NCBI RefSeq assembly: GCF_900142965.1
Contig: NZ_FRCQ01000015.1
Span: forward strand, 1-64,000
Source: Rhizobacter sp. OV335
GTDB taxonomy: Bacteria; Pseudomonadota; Gammaproteobacteria; Burkholderiales; Burkholderiaceae_C
Direction: 5' to 3'
Length of the DNA: 64,000 nt
Numbering within the stretch: position 1 is the first letter of the stretch; every line of letters begins with the position of its first letter. The translations under genes and the position numbers were made by a program. The notes beneath the pieces are model-generated. The model was not told the origin of the DNA. It ran no database searches and saw only the letters and a list, made by a program, of their open reading frames with translations. Shown one piece after another: positions 48,270 to 57,261 of the stretch.

Positions 48270-48285
48270 TGCAACGCACGTACCC
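48270..48285 (-). promoter_or_regulatory. Sigma-54 promoter of the aldehyde dehydrogenase operon
   Basis: On the minus strand the sequence reads GGGTACGTGCGTTGCA. This matches the -24/-12 consensus TGGCACG-N4-TTGCA at all invariant positions: GG, ten bases, GC. Transcription would start near 48260, leaving a leader of about 50 bases before the ATG at 48208. A sigma-54-dependent activator gene stands next to it. Confidence 0.7.
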
Positions 48286-48395
48286 GATCGGGTCGGTGCT
48301 TACCCGAACCCGCGCCTCGGCATCGATCGGAGCGGCTGCACCGTTGACATCACCGCGCATGTCACAACCGGACGCGCAGGTCGGGATTCGCGATC

Positions 48396-48445
48396 TGCGA
48401 CACATCCGTGCGACGATGTCGCGAGGCATGTCGCGTGCTGCGACA
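48396..48445. promoter_or_regulatory. Inverted repeats, likely AcoR upstream activator sites
   Basis: TGTCGC at 48429-48434 and GCGACA at 48440-48445 form a perfect inverted repeat with a 5-base spacer. A second pair, GCGACA at 48397-48402 and TGTCGC at 48417-48422, lies next to it. The sites are about 125-175 bases upstream of the sigma-54 promoter, the normal distance for enhancer-like activator sites, and just before acoR. Confidence 0.6.
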
Positions 48446-48481
48446 CGCCAGCAAGATCGAAGACAGAGATCGGAGACAGGC

Positions 48482-50350
48482 ATGAAAGAGGCGCAGGCGC
48501 TTTCGTTGCGGATCGAGCACGCCCGCGATCTGTTCTTCATGCAGGGCCGAGACCTGTCGGATGCCGAGGGCATGGCTCCGCACATCTCCCGTTCGTGGCG
48601 ACGCTGCCGCAGCGTCGACCAGGCGGTGGTCGAGCCGGAACCGGTGCTGCTGCAACACCTGCGCGAACGCCGCGAGCAATCGATGCAGATGCTGGCGTGC
48701 GCGCAGCCCGAGCTCGACGGCCTGGCCGAGCACGCGTTGAGCGCCGGCTGCGTCGTGATCCTCACCGACCCGTCGGGCCTGATCCTCGAGGAGATCGGCA
48801 GCCCCGAGTTCCTGCCGAAGGCGCAGCGCATCGCGCTCGCGCCTGGCGTCGAGTGGTCCGAAACGAGCCGCGGCACCAATGCCATCGGCACCGCGCTGCT
48901 GGAACGCCAGTCGCTGATGGTGCTGGGCGGCGAGCACTTCCTGCCGCAGAACGGCGCGATCGGCTGTGCGGCCTCGCCGATCTTCACCGGCCGCGGCGAG
49001 ATCGCCGGCGTGATCGACATCTCGGGCGAGGCGGCGCAGGTCAATGACCACACGCTGGGCCTGGTGCGCATGGCGGCGCAGCAGGTCGAGCACCGGCTGA
49101 TGCTCGCGCAAGCCAGCGGCCACCTGCTGCGCTTCCACGCCAAGCCCGGCCTGCTGGGCACCGCGCGCGAGGGGCTGGTCGTCATCGACGACGGCCGCAT
49201 CGTCGCGGCCAATCGGGTCGCGCTCGGACTGCTCGGCACCGCCTGGGGCGGCCTGCTCGATCAATCCGTCGAGGCCTTGATCGGCATGCGCTGGTCCCAG
49301 CTCGAAAGCCGGGCAGGCCTGCTGACGCTGCCCGACGGCCGACAGATCGCCGCGACGGTCGAGCGCGCGGCTCGCGGCGCGAGCTGGCGCACGCCGAGCC
49401 GGCCGCCTGCGGCGCGCGTGGCCGAGGTGCATCCCGCGATGGACGATGTCGCCCCGTTGCTGAAGCTCGCGTGCAAGGTCCTCGATGGCGGCTTGCCGAT
49501 CCTGGTCACCGGCGAGACGGGCAGCGGCAAGGAGGTGTTCGCCCGTGCGCTCCACCACGCCTCGCGACGCAGCAAGGGACCGTTCGTCGCGGTCAACTGC
49601 GCCGCGCTCCCCGAGACCTTGATCGAGGCCGAGCTGTTCGGCTACGAGGCCGGCGCCTTCACCGGCGCGCGCCGGCGCGGCATGCCGGGGCGCATCCGCG
49701 AGGCGTCGGGCGGCGTGCTGTTCCTCGACGAGATCGGCGACATGCCGCTGCTGCTGCAGACGCGGCTGCTGCGCGTGCTCGAGGAGCGCACCGTCGTGCC
49801 GCTCGGTGGCGGGCCGGGCATCCGCGTCGACTTCGACCTCGTCTGCGCCACTCACCGCGATCTTCAGCAGATGAGCGCGGCCGGGGCCTTCCGGGCCGAC
49901 CTGCTCTACCGCGTCGACGGCTACCGCGTGGCCGTGCCGCCCTTGCGCCAGCGGCGCGACCGGCGCGCCCTCATCGAGCGCCTGTTCGGCCAGCTGGCGC
50001 AAGCGAAGCGGCTTTCCATCGACCGGGCGGCGCTCGACCGGCTCGACGCGCATGCGTGGGCCGGCAACGTGCGAGAGCTCAACAGCGTGCTGCGCGCGAT
50101 GGTTGCGCTGGCCGACGAAGGTGACACCCTCGGCGTCGACCAGTTGCCGGATCGCTTCGTTGCGACAACGGCGCAGGATCCGCAGCACCACCTCGTCGAG
50201 GTCGAGCCCGCACTCTCGGACGTCGTCGAGAACACCATCGACCAGGTGCTGTCGGCGTGCCATGGCAACGTCGCCACGGCCGCAAAGCGCCTCGGCGTTC
50301 ATCGCAGCACCGTGTATCGCCACCTGGCCCAGCGCTCGACGTCCCGCTGA
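48482..50350 (+). CDS. acoR: Sigma-54-dependent activator, AcoR type
   Basis: A 622-residue regulator starting MKEAQALSLRIE at 48482. N-terminal GAF-type sensor (SAGCVVILTDPSGLIL, SRGTNAIGTALLERQ, GCAASPIFTGRGEIAGVID), a PAS-like linker, a central AAA domain with Walker A GETGSGKEVF, the sigma-54-contacting GAFTGA loop, Walker B GGVLFLDEIGDMP and sensor II WAGNVRELNSV, and a Fis-type helix-turn-helix (NVATAAKRLGVHRSTVYRH). AcoR-type proteins sense acetoin or acetaldehyde-like inducers. The open frame upstream of 48482 is antisense to the dehydrogenase and not coding. Confidence 0.92.
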   Translation: MKEAQALSLRIEHARDLFFMQGRDLSDAEGMAPHISRSWRRCRSVDQAVVEPEPVLLQHLRERREQSMQMLACAQPELDGLAEHALSAGCVVILTDPSGLILEEIGSPEFLPKAQRIALAPGVEWSETSRGTNAIGTALLERQSLMVLGGEHFLPQNGAIGCAASPIFTGRGEIAGVIDISGEAAQVNDHTLGLVRMAAQQVEHRLMLAQASGHLLRFHAKPGLLGTAREGLVVIDDGRIVAANRVALGLLGTAWGGLLDQSVEALIGMRWSQLESRAGLLTLPDGRQIAATVERAARGASWRTPSRPPAARVAEVHPAMDDVAPLLKLACKVLDGGLPILVTGETGSGKEVFARALHHASRRSKGPFVAVNCAALPETLIEAELFGYEAGAFTGARRRGMPGRIREASGGVLFLDEIGDMPLLLQTRLLRVLEERTVVPLGGGPGIRVDFDLVCATHRDLQQMSAAGAFRADLLYRVDGYRVAVPPLRQRRDRRALIERLFGQLAQAKRLSIDRAALDRLDAHAWAGNVRELNSVLRAMVALADEGDTLGVDQLPDRFVATTAQDPQHHLVEVEPALSDVVENTIDQVLSACHGNVATAAKRLGVHRSTVYRHLAQRSTSR

Positions 50351-50520
50351 CCGCCGCATCAGTCTTCGACGAGTTCACCATCTCGCCGTTTCCCGAGCAG
50401 ATGTTGCTCGCATTCAGCTCATTCCGCTTCCGAGTGGCGAGACACATGATTCATCCCATGCGAAGTGATCGACCGAAACGTCTCCTTCGTCACTCAACTC
50501 AACCATGGGAACTACCTGAA

Positions 50521-51267
50521 ATGAAGCTCAAGAACAAAGTTGCATTCATCACTGGCGGCACGTCGGGCATCGGCCTGGAAACCGCGAAGCTGTTCCAGGC
50601 CGAGGGCGCCCAGGTGGTGCTGGTCGGCTCGAACGCAGAGCGCCTGGCCGCGGCCGGCAACCAACTCGGCGGCAAGGCGCTGCTGGTGCGTGCCGACATC
50701 CGCAAGGTGGCCGACATCGAGCGTTCCGTCGAAGAGACGCGCGCCAGGTTCGGTCGCATCGACGTCCTGTTCGCCAACGCCGGCGCGACCACGGTCGCTC
50801 CGCTGGAGGCGGTGACGGAAGCGTACGTTGCCGACAACCTCGCGCTCAATTTCACCGGCACGTTCTTCACGATCCAGAAGGCGGCGCCGGTGATGGCCCA
50901 GGGCGGCAGCATCATCGTGACGACGTCGTTCCTGAACACGATCGGCTTCGCGGGCCTGTCGATCCTGGCAGCGACCAAGGCTGCGGCGCGCTCGCTGGTT
51001 CGCACCCTGGGCGCAGAACTGGCGCCGCGCGGCATCCGCGTGAACGCGGTCAGCCCGGGCGCCATCGCGACACCCTTCTACAGCAAGATCGGCCTGCCCG
51101 ACAACGTGCTGTCGGAGGTCGCCGCCGGCGTCACGCAGAAGATCGGCCTGAAGCGCTTCGGCGATGCCGCGGAACTCGCGAAGACCGTGCTGTTCCTCGC
51201 CAGCGACGACTCGTCATACACGACCGGCACGGAACTCGTGGTCGACGGCGGCCTGACCCAGTTTTGA
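50521..51267 (+). CDS. SDR-family protein lacking the catalytic Tyr
   Basis: A 248-residue short-chain dehydrogenase fold with the cofactor motif TGGTSGIGLETA, NAGAT and the C-terminal VDGGLTQF. The catalytic Ser is in VTTSFLN, but the YxxxK motif reads L149-A-A-T-K153: the Tyr is Leu. Without Tyr normal hydride-transfer chemistry is not expected, although the NAD(P) site looks intact. It may be a binding or regulatory SDR, or use another residue. The downstream dienelactone hydrolase starts 8 bases after its stop, so they share a transcript. Confidence 0.88.
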   Translation: MKLKNKVAFITGGTSGIGLETAKLFQAEGAQVVLVGSNAERLAAAGNQLGGKALLVRADIRKVADIERSVEETRARFGRIDVLFANAGATTVAPLEAVTEAYVADNLALNFTGTFFTIQKAAPVMAQGGSIIVTTSFLNTIGFAGLSILAATKAAARSLVRTLGAELAPRGIRVNAVSPGAIATPFYSKIGLPDNVLSEVAAGVTQKIGLKRFGDAAELAKTVLFLASDDSSYTTGTELVVDGGLTQF

Positions 51268-51275
51268 GGATCACC

Positions 51276-51968
51276 ATGGGAACGACGATCCAATTCAAGC
51301 GCCCGGATGGCCACGAGCTGCCGGGCTACCTCGCAGAGCCGGCGCAGCCGCAAGGCGCACCCGCGGTGGTGGTGATCCAGGAATGGTGGGGCCTGAACGA
51401 CCAGATCCGCGGCGTCGCCGACCGCCTGGCCCACGCCGGCTTCCTGGCGCTGGTGCCCGACCTGTACCGCGGCAAGAGCACGGTCGAGAAGGAGGAGGCG
51501 CACCACCTGATGAACGGCCTGGACTTCGGCTCCGCCGCCGCCCAGGACGTGCGTGGCGCCGTGCAGTTCTTGAAGACCCGCGCCGCCAAGGTCGGCTGCG
51601 TCGGCTTCTGCATGGGCGGCGCGTTGACGCTGCTGGCCGCCGCCAACGTGCCCGAGCTCGACGCCGCCGTCACCTGGTACGGCTGCCCGCCGCTGGAGTA
51701 CCTCGACGCCAGCAAGATCAAGGTTCCGCTGCAGGGCCACTGGGCCGACCAGGACCAGTTCTTCCCGCCGGCCCTGGTGGCCGGCCTGGTGGAAAAACTG
51801 ACAGCCGCCGGCGTGAAGCACGACTTCCACCACTACCTGGCGCACCACGCGTTCGGCAACGAGCAGGCGGTGGGCGAGGGGCGGATCGCGGAGACGCACC
51901 ATGACCCGGTGTGGACGCAGAGGGCGTGGGACCGCACGTTCACGTTCTTCGCCAGGCACCTGGCCTGA
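51276..51968 (+). CDS. Dienelactone hydrolase
   Basis: A 230-residue protein starting MGTTIQFKRPDG; GAGGA precedes the ATG. The classical dienelactone hydrolase set is present: VVVIQEWWGLNDQIR, GFCMGG with the nucleophilic Cys, WADQDQFF with Asp and LAHHAFGNE with His. It opens dienelactone to maleylacetate in chlorocatechol-type pathways, or a related lactone. No other ring-cleavage gene is nearby; partners are the SDR upstream and a LysR regulator downstream in convergent orientation. Confidence 0.88.
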   Translation: MGTTIQFKRPDGHELPGYLAEPAQPQGAPAVVVIQEWWGLNDQIRGVADRLAHAGFLALVPDLYRGKSTVEKEEAHHLMNGLDFGSAAAQDVRGAVQFLKTRAAKVGCVGFCMGGALTLLAAANVPELDAAVTWYGCPPLEYLDASKIKVPLQGHWADQDQFFPPALVAGLVEKLTAAGVKHDFHHYLAHHAFGNEQAVGEGRIAETHHDPVWTQRAWDRTFTFFARHLA

Positions 51969-52130
51969 CCCCGTTCTGATGACCTCACAGGAACAATGAA
52001 ATGCGCATTTCTCCCGGCGACCACGCGGTGATCCACACCAAGGAGGTGGGCGACGAGACCATCGCCGGACTTGGTGTGGGCGGCTCGCCCGCTGAAAAAG
52101 TAGCGCGGCACCGTCGAAGCGCGCGACTTC

Positions 52131-53060
52131 TCAAGGCGACGGGATGCGTCCGAAGTCTGCCAATGCCTCGCGAAGTTGCGGGACGGCGAAGTCGATGAAT
52201 CGGCGGAGCTTGACCGGCATCATGTCGCGAGACAGGTGGACGAGATGCACTGGGATCGGGTCGACCTCGAACTCCTGCAGGATGAATCGGAGCTTCCCGG
52301 CGCGCACTGCCTCTGCCACGTCGTGCTCGAGCAGCATCGTCGCGCCCACGCCGTCGATGGCGGCATCGGCGGCTGCGTCTGGCGACGACACGAGCAATCG
52401 CGGTGTGTCCGTGATCGTGTGCAGCTCGCTGGCTTCCGGATGGCGAAAGCGCCACGGCGACAGGAACGGGCTGTTGAACACGACGCGAGGGTAGCCGCGC
52501 AGATCCTCGGGGCTGCGCGGCACGCCGTGCTTCTCCAAAAGCGCCGGGCTGGCCACCACCACGACGCGCAACAACCCGACCCGCGTGGCCACCAGGCTGC
52601 TGTCGCGCAGGCGGCCGATCCGCACCGCGACATCCGCGTGCGAGTCGACGAGGTCGATGTTGCGGTCGGATTGCAGGAGCTGTATGCGGATCTCGGGAAA
52701 CTGCGCAAGGAATTGATGGATGACGGGCAGTACCCGCAGCCGCGCCACCTGCACCGGCGTTGTCACGACGAGCTCGCCGCGTGGGTTCGTGAACTCGCCG
52801 GAGGCGCGACGTTCCTGCTCATCGACCTGTTCGAGAATCTGCCTTGCCGCGGCAACGTAGTCGGCTCCCGCATCCGTCAGCGAGAGCTTGCGCGTGGTTC
52901 GAACGAGAAGCTTCGTGCCGACCATCGCCTCCAGGTCGTTGACATTGCGCGTGAGCGTGGCAACGGGAATCCGCAGTTTCCTGGCGGCCGCCGACAGGCT
53001 TCCCTCCTCGACGGAAGAAACCAGCATCGCCATCGCTTCCAGTCTGTCCAATTGACTCAC
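52131..53060 (-). CDS. LysR-family transcriptional regulator
   Basis: A 309-residue regulator with N-terminal helix-turn-helix (GSLSAAARKLRIPVATLTRNVNDLEAMVG) and a two-lobe effector domain (NPRGELVVTTPVQVAR, IDLVDSHADVAVRIG). Of the LysR subgroup with DsdC/PecT-like 'LxxMxxFVxVVExGS' start. It faces the dienelactone hydrolase gene in convergent orientation and is divergent from a small stress-type membrane protein. Target unknown. The 162 bases between 51969 and 52130 hold only a doubtful short frame starting at 52001. Confidence 0.9.
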   Translation of the reverse strand: MSQLDRLEAMAMLVSSVEEGSLSAAARKLRIPVATLTRNVNDLEAMVGTKLLVRTTRKLSLTDAGADYVAAARQILEQVDEQERRASGEFTNPRGELVVTTPVQVARLRVLPVIHQFLAQFPEIRIQLLQSDRNIDLVDSHADVAVRIGRLRDSSLVATRVGLLRVVVVASPALLEKHGVPRSPEDLRGYPRVVFNSPFLSPWRFRHPEASELHTITDTPRLLVSSPDAAADAAIDGVGATMLLEHDVAEAVRAGKLRFILQEFEVDPIPVHLVHLSRDMMPVKLRRFIDFAVPQLREALADFGRIPSP

Positions 53061-53293
53061 CTCAACAAACCGACGGCGCAGAGCAGCCGGGCTGCGTCCA
53101 TCGAACGGCCGCGCGCCCTCACTCTACAGGGGCTCGATACGATGTCCCTGACCCTCCGCTATTCCGCCGGTGCTGCGATTCGGCTGCCGGGCGAGGCGCG
53201 AAAGCCATCAACACACGCCCGTCCGTTCGCGGGCTTGTGGCATGCTCGGTCTGGCAGGATCTTCAACATCCATCACACGAGAGAGCCAACACC

Positions 53294-53545
53294 ATGGGCA
53301 TCATCAGCACCATCCTCGTCGGGCTGATCGTCGGCGCGATCGCGCGCTTTCTGCTGCCAGGCGAGCAGAAGATGGGCTGGATCCTGACTTGCCTGCTGGG
53401 CGTCGCCGGCTCGATGATCGCTGGCTTCGTCGGCCAGGCGATAGGCTGGTATTCGGTGGGGCAGCCGGCCGGATGGATCGCCTCGGTCATCGGCGCCATC
53501 GTGCTGCTGTTCGTCGTCAGCAAGCTCAAGGGCAGCAGCAGCTGA
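53294..53545 (+). CDS. GlsB/YeaQ/YmgE-family membrane protein
   Basis: An 83-residue protein starting MGIISTILVGLIVG, with three hydrophobic segments and the family pattern GAIARFLLPG, then GVAGSMIAGFVG. Transglycosylase-associated proteins of this type are stress-induced inner-membrane proteins in enterobacteria; the exact role is unknown. The start at 53294 follows GAGAGCCAACACC. Confidence 0.9.
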   Translation: MGIISTILVGLIVGAIARFLLPGEQKMGWILTCLLGVAGSMIAGFVGQAIGWYSVGQPAGWIASVIGAIVLLFVVSKLKGSSS

Positions 53546-53677
53546 CCGCGCCTGGAACGAACCTGTGAAGACTGGCCAGAGGAGTACGACGAAAGTAATG
53601 GATCCGGCCGCCAGGCCAATGACGGCAAGTCAAAGCGCTGGCAAACGGTTCGTGAACAAGCAAGAGTCCTCTCAGAA

Positions 53678-54628
53678 TCAAACCTCAATCGGAGAGCGAT
53701 CCCCCGCGGAGGCCTTGTCGGTAAGCAGCTCCCATTCGCTGCGAAGGCTCTTGAGAGCGTAATCGGCAAAGTGGCGTACTCGCGGGGCCAGATGCAATGC
53801 ATGCGGGTACACGACATGCAGCGGTGCGCTGGGGATGCTGTATCGCCCCAGCACGCGCACCAGCGTTCCATCCCTCAGTTCCGAGCCCACATCCCATATC
53901 GACTTGAGAAAGATCCCACCGCCGGCGAGCGCGAGCGCTTTGGCCGCGTTGCCGTCATTGCACAGGAAGGTCGCGTTCACCTCGGCCGAGACCGGTTTGC
54001 CTTCGTGCTGGAAGAGCCAGTGTCGGGTGCTTCGCGTGCCGTAGAGGATGCAGTTATGCGCTGAGAGTGCAGCAGGCGTGTCGGGAGAGCCGAAGCGCCG
54101 CAAGTAGTCCGGCGCGGCGCACAGGACGAGCTCGCTGTCGGCGATGTGGCGTGCCGTCATCGTCGAGTCGTCGAGCACCCCGAAGCGCAGCGCCAGGTCA
54201 ATGCCTTGCTCCACGAGATCCACGACGTCATCGCTCAAGACGAGCTCGATCCTCAACGCCGGATGCATGGCTTGGAACTGCGCCGCCAGCGCTGCGAGAT
54301 AGCGCGTGCCCAGCATGCGCGTCGCCGTCACCCGCAGGTGTCCGTTGATGTCGGTGCGGCTGTGCTGCATCACCGCCTCGGCCTGCTGCACCTCCGCAAG
54401 GATGCGCACGCAATGCAGGTGGAAGCGTTCGCCTTCCTGCGTCATTGATTGCCGCCGTGTGGTCCGGTTGAGCAGGCGAACGCCCATGCGCGCCTCGAGG
54501 CTGGCCAAGCGCTTGCTGACCACTGCCAGTGACAGGCCCAGCTCGTTCGCGGCCCCCGTGAGACTGCCCGCACTGGCGACCTTGTCGAAGATCGTCAGCT
54601 CGACCAGGTTGTCGATCATTGTTTCCAT
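53678..54628 (-). CDS. LysR-family regulator, divergent to the MBL-fold gene
   Basis: A 316-residue LysR protein. HTH region FDKVASAGSLTGAANELGLSLAVVSKRLASLE, then an effector domain (GHLRVTATRMLGTRYLA, DDVVDLVEQGIDLALRFG). The divergent arrangement with the metallo-beta-lactamase-fold gene 88 bases away makes that gene its likely target; LysR regulators usually bind in such shared gaps and repress themselves. Confidence 0.9.
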   Translation of the reverse strand: METMIDNLVELTIFDKVASAGSLTGAANELGLSLAVVSKRLASLEARMGVRLLNRTTRRQSMTQEGERFHLHCVRILAEVQQAEAVMQHSRTDINGHLRVTATRMLGTRYLAALAAQFQAMHPALRIELVLSDDVVDLVEQGIDLALRFGVLDDSTMTARHIADSELVLCAAPDYLRRFGSPDTPAALSAHNCILYGTRSTRHWLFQHEGKPVSAEVNATFLCNDGNAAKALALAGGGIFLKSIWDVGSELRDGTLVRVLGRYSIPSAPLHVVYPHALHLAPRVRHFADYALKSLRSEWELLTDKASAGDRSPIEV

Positions 54629-54716
54629 ATTATTGATTGTGAAATCGTGATCTCATTCTTTATCAATCGGATGGCGATAACTATAGTGCCTTTCACCACT
54701 TAACAGAGCCTCCACG
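54629..54716. promoter_or_regulatory. AT-rich divergent control region, LysR / MBL-fold gene
   Basis: This gap is clearly more AT-rich than its surroundings. A plausible plus-strand promoter is TTTATC (54659-54664), 17 bases, TATAGT (54682-54687). TTGAT near 54633 and ATCAA near 54662 are inverted half-sites that could form part of a LysR binding site. CCTCC before ATG 54717 is not a normal ribosome site, so the leader is weak. Confidence 0.5.
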
Positions 54717-55697
54717 ATGAAACGCACATTCCTTGCGGCCTTCCTGGCCGCCGCTGTCGCCACCAGCCTGGTCGCCCCGGTCTCATCCGCGGCCGAGGCG
54801 CCTGCGACCAAGGTGAGCCGCTATCAAGCCGGCTACTACCACTTCAAGCTCGGCGACTTCGAGGTCGCGGCGCTGTCCGACGGCACGCTGCCGATCCCGA
54901 CGCTGAAGCTGCTGACCAACGCCCAGCCCGGCGAGGTGGCGTCGCGCCTGGCGGACACGTATCAGACGACCGAGGTCGATGCCTCGGTCAACGCCTACCT
55001 GATCCGGGCGGGCGACCGCCTGATCCTGATGGACGCCGGCACCGGCGAGCTTTATGGCCCGACGTTGAACAAGCTCGAGGCCAGTCTCAAGGCGGTGGGC
55101 GTCACGCCGGAGCAGATCACCGACATCCTGATCACGCACATCCACACCGACCACACCGGTGGCTTGATGGATGGCAAGCGCATCGTGTTTCCCAACGCCA
55201 CGGTCCACATCGAGCAGAAGGAGGTCGCGTACTGGCTGAATCCCGAAAGCCGCGCCCGGGCGCGGGATGCCGCGAAGAAGTACTTCGACGAGGCGTCAGC
55301 CAAGGTGCAGCCCTATGTCGATGCCGGCAAGGTGAAGACGTTCTCCGGCGCGACCGAGCTGTTCGCCGGCATCCGTTCCATCCCCGCTCCGGGCCACACA
55401 CCGGGCCACACCTTCTACGCGCTCGAGAGCAAGGGCGAGAAGCTGGTGTTCTGGGGCGACCTGGTTCACGTGGCGGAAGTTCAGATGCCCGACCCGGGCG
55501 TGACGATCGTCTTCGACGTCGATCCCAAGGCCGCCGCAGCAACGCGCAAGAAGGCGTTCGCCGACGCGGTCAAGGGCCGGTACTGGGTCGCGGCCGACCA
55601 CATCTCGTTCCCCGGCGTCGGCCATCTGCGCCGCGATGGCACAGGCTACCGGTGGATCCCCATGACCTACGTGAACGACCACTACGAGGCGAAGTGA
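54717..55697 (+). CDS. Exported metallo-beta-lactamase-fold hydrolase
   Basis: A 326-residue protein with signal peptide ending SSA-AE. The zinc motif HIHTDHTGG (near residue 141), the later His in APGHTPGHTF, Asp in FWGDLVH and His in AADHISFPG give a full binuclear metal site. The family includes periplasmic quorum-quenching lactonases and other hydrolases with the opening KLGDFEVAALSDG. Probable periplasmic enzyme; lactone hydrolysis is possible but not shown. Confidence 0.88.
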   Translation: MKRTFLAAFLAAAVATSLVAPVSSAAEAPATKVSRYQAGYYHFKLGDFEVAALSDGTLPIPTLKLLTNAQPGEVASRLADTYQTTEVDASVNAYLIRAGDRLILMDAGTGELYGPTLNKLEASLKAVGVTPEQITDILITHIHTDHTGGLMDGKRIVFPNATVHIEQKEVAYWLNPESRARARDAAKKYFDEASAKVQPYVDAGKVKTFSGATELFAGIRSIPAPGHTPGHTFYALESKGEKLVFWGDLVHVAEVQMPDPGVTIVFDVDPKAAAATRKKAFADAVKGRYWVAADHISFPGVGHLRRDGTGYRWIPMTYVNDHYEAK

Positions 55698-55736
55698 CCC
55701 ATGCGCTGAAACGTTGCCGGCCTCCGGAGTAAAGGC

Positions 55737-55778
55737 ATGTCCTCCATCGACGGCTTCGTGATCGCGGTTACCGCCGGC
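55737..55778 (+). pseudogene. Possible DUF1428 gene start remnant
   Basis: Behind GGAGTAAAGGC an ATG at 55737 begins MSSIDGFVIAVTAG. DUF1428 proteins start with the same pattern (M-S-x-I/V-D-G-F-V-x-x-V). After 14 codons the similarity ends and the frame runs on into the tail of the next gene. The DUF1428 body is missing, so this looks like the stub of a deleted gene. The match is short. Confidence 0.35.
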
Positions 55779-55855
55779 ATGCCCTCGCTTCAATCAAACT
55801 GTGGCTGCCAATGTCCACGAGGCAGGCTCGCATCGGAATCAGCGATCACGATTCA

Positions 55856-56455
55856 TCAGGCGAACTTGACCAAGTCCTTGAAGATCAGTTGACCCCAGCT
55901 GTTTCCGCGCGCCTGCACAAGCAGTCCACCTTCTGACAGCCTGCCAAGTTTGATCGGCGAGAAGCCGAGATTTTCAGCAAGCGCACCAATCTCCGCTGCG
56001 GCGCCGTCATCGTCGCTCGCCAGGAACACGACTCTCCTGCCACCGTGCACGGCAGGATCCTGGTCAAGGACAGTAGCGACCAGATGGTTGAAGCCCTTGA
56101 CCAGTCTTCCACCCGTGAAGGCCTGCGCGACAACCTTTGAAGAAGGCTGTCCTCCCAGCGCCTCAGGGGACACGCCATAGGCATTGGTCACATCGATGAT
56201 GGTCTTCCCCTGCCAAGTCGGCAGCGCCTTCGCGACATCCGGGTGCGACTCGAAACGGACTGCCAAAAAGATGACGTCCGCCTTGACGGCTTCCGCCAGT
56301 GTCTTGGGGATGATCTGGGGTCCGATCGCGGCCGCATCGGATGCAAAGCTTTCCGGGGCGCGCGTGGTTGCAACGGCTACTTCGATGCCATTGCGGGCAA
56401 ACGCCTTGGCGAGAGCGTGGCCGATCTTGCCGAAGCCGATGATTGCGTAACTCAT
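55856..56455 (-). CDS. NAD(P)-binding reductase, F420-reductase-like fold
   Basis: A 199-residue protein starting MSYAIIGFGKIGHAL. It has the Rossmann motif GFGKIG, then VIFLAVRF, KTIIDVTNAYG and VKGFNHLVATVLDQDP, as in NADPH-dependent F420 reductase-like/NADP-oxidoreductase coenzyme-binding proteins. Betaproteobacteria usually lack F420 chemistry, so another redox partner is likely. It follows the SDR gene with a 25-base gap on the same strand and is probably co-regulated by the HxlR protein. Confidence 0.85.
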   Translation of the reverse strand: MSYAIIGFGKIGHALAKAFARNGIEVAVATTRAPESFASDAAAIGPQIIPKTLAEAVKADVIFLAVRFESHPDVAKALPTWQGKTIIDVTNAYGVSPEALGGQPSSKVVAQAFTGGRLVKGFNHLVATVLDQDPAVHGGRRVVFLASDDDGAAAEIGALAENLGFSPIKLGRLSEGGLLVQARGNSWGQLIFKDLVKFA

Positions 56456-56480
56456 GTGTGTTCTCCTTGGGTTCAGCGGG

Positions 56481-57215
56481 TCAGAGTTGCGCCAGGCCGC
56501 CGTCGACGGCAACCTCGCTGGCGGTCATGAAGCTGCTGTCCGACGACGCGAGAAAGGCAGCCGCCGCTGCGATCTCCGCCGGATCGGCCATGCGCTGGAG
56601 CGGCGTCATCGCGGCGTAGACCTTCTGGCCTTCTTCGCCCAGCGCTTGCTTCGCGAGTTCGGTCGCCGTCGCCCCGGGCGACAGCACGTTGACCCGGATG
56701 CCGGTGCCTTTCAAGTCCTCCGCCCAGGTCCGCGCCAGGTTGCGCACTGCCGCCTTGCTCGCGCTGTAGGCGCTCATGCTCGGGGCGCCCGTGGTGCCGG
56801 CGCTCGATCCGGTCAGGATGATCGAACCACCCTTGCCCATCAGCGGCAGCGCCTTCTGGACCGTGAAGATGGTGCCCTTCACATTGGTGTCGAAGGTTTC
56901 GTCAATGTGCTCGGCGGTGATCTCGCCGAGCCGAGCCTGGCTTCCCGCCCCGGCATTGGCGAGCACGATGTCGAGGGTTCCGCGCTCGGCCTTCACTGCC
57001 GCGTAGAGCCGGTCGAGGTCGGCCAGATCGGAGACCGAGCCCTTCACCCCACGGGCATTGGGTCCGAGCTTGGCCACAGCGGCATCGAGCGATTCTTGTC
57101 GGCGGGCGTAGATGAAGACGAAGGCGCCTTCCTCGATGAAACGCTTTGCTGCGGCGAAGCCGATGCCGGTCGCGCCGCCGGTGATCACGGCGGTCTTTCC
57201 ATTCAGTCTGGTCAT
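56481..57215 (-). CDS. SDR-family oxidoreductase
   Basis: A 244-residue SDR starting MTRLNGKTAVITGG at 57215. Cofactor motif TGGATGIGFAAA, NAGAG, catalytic Ser in LTGSSAGTTG, and an intact YSASK, ending AVDGGLAQL. The basic residues after strand 2 (YARRQE) suggest NADPH. Opposite to the HxlR gene, from which it is separated by 113 bases with tandem repeats; HxlR-controlled SDRs often detoxify reactive carbonyls or quinones. Confidence 0.92.
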   Translation of the reverse strand: MTRLNGKTAVITGGATGIGFAAAKRFIEEGAFVFIYARRQESLDAAVAKLGPNARGVKGSVSDLADLDRLYAAVKAERGTLDIVLANAGAGSQARLGEITAEHIDETFDTNVKGTIFTVQKALPLMGKGGSIILTGSSAGTTGAPSMSAYSASKAAVRNLARTWAEDLKGTGIRVNVLSPGATATELAKQALGEEGQKVYAAMTPLQRMADPAEIAAAAAFLASSDSSFMTASEVAVDGGLAQL

Positions 57216-57261
57216 GTCAGAGATCCTTGGTTGCGTTGCGGGGAAGCTGGAGAAATGCTTG

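Noticed and set aside
52001-52198. 65-codon frame starting MRISPGDHAV
   Set aside because: No family, crosses into the end of the LysR gene on the other strand, and has no convincing ribosome site; kept only as a remark.
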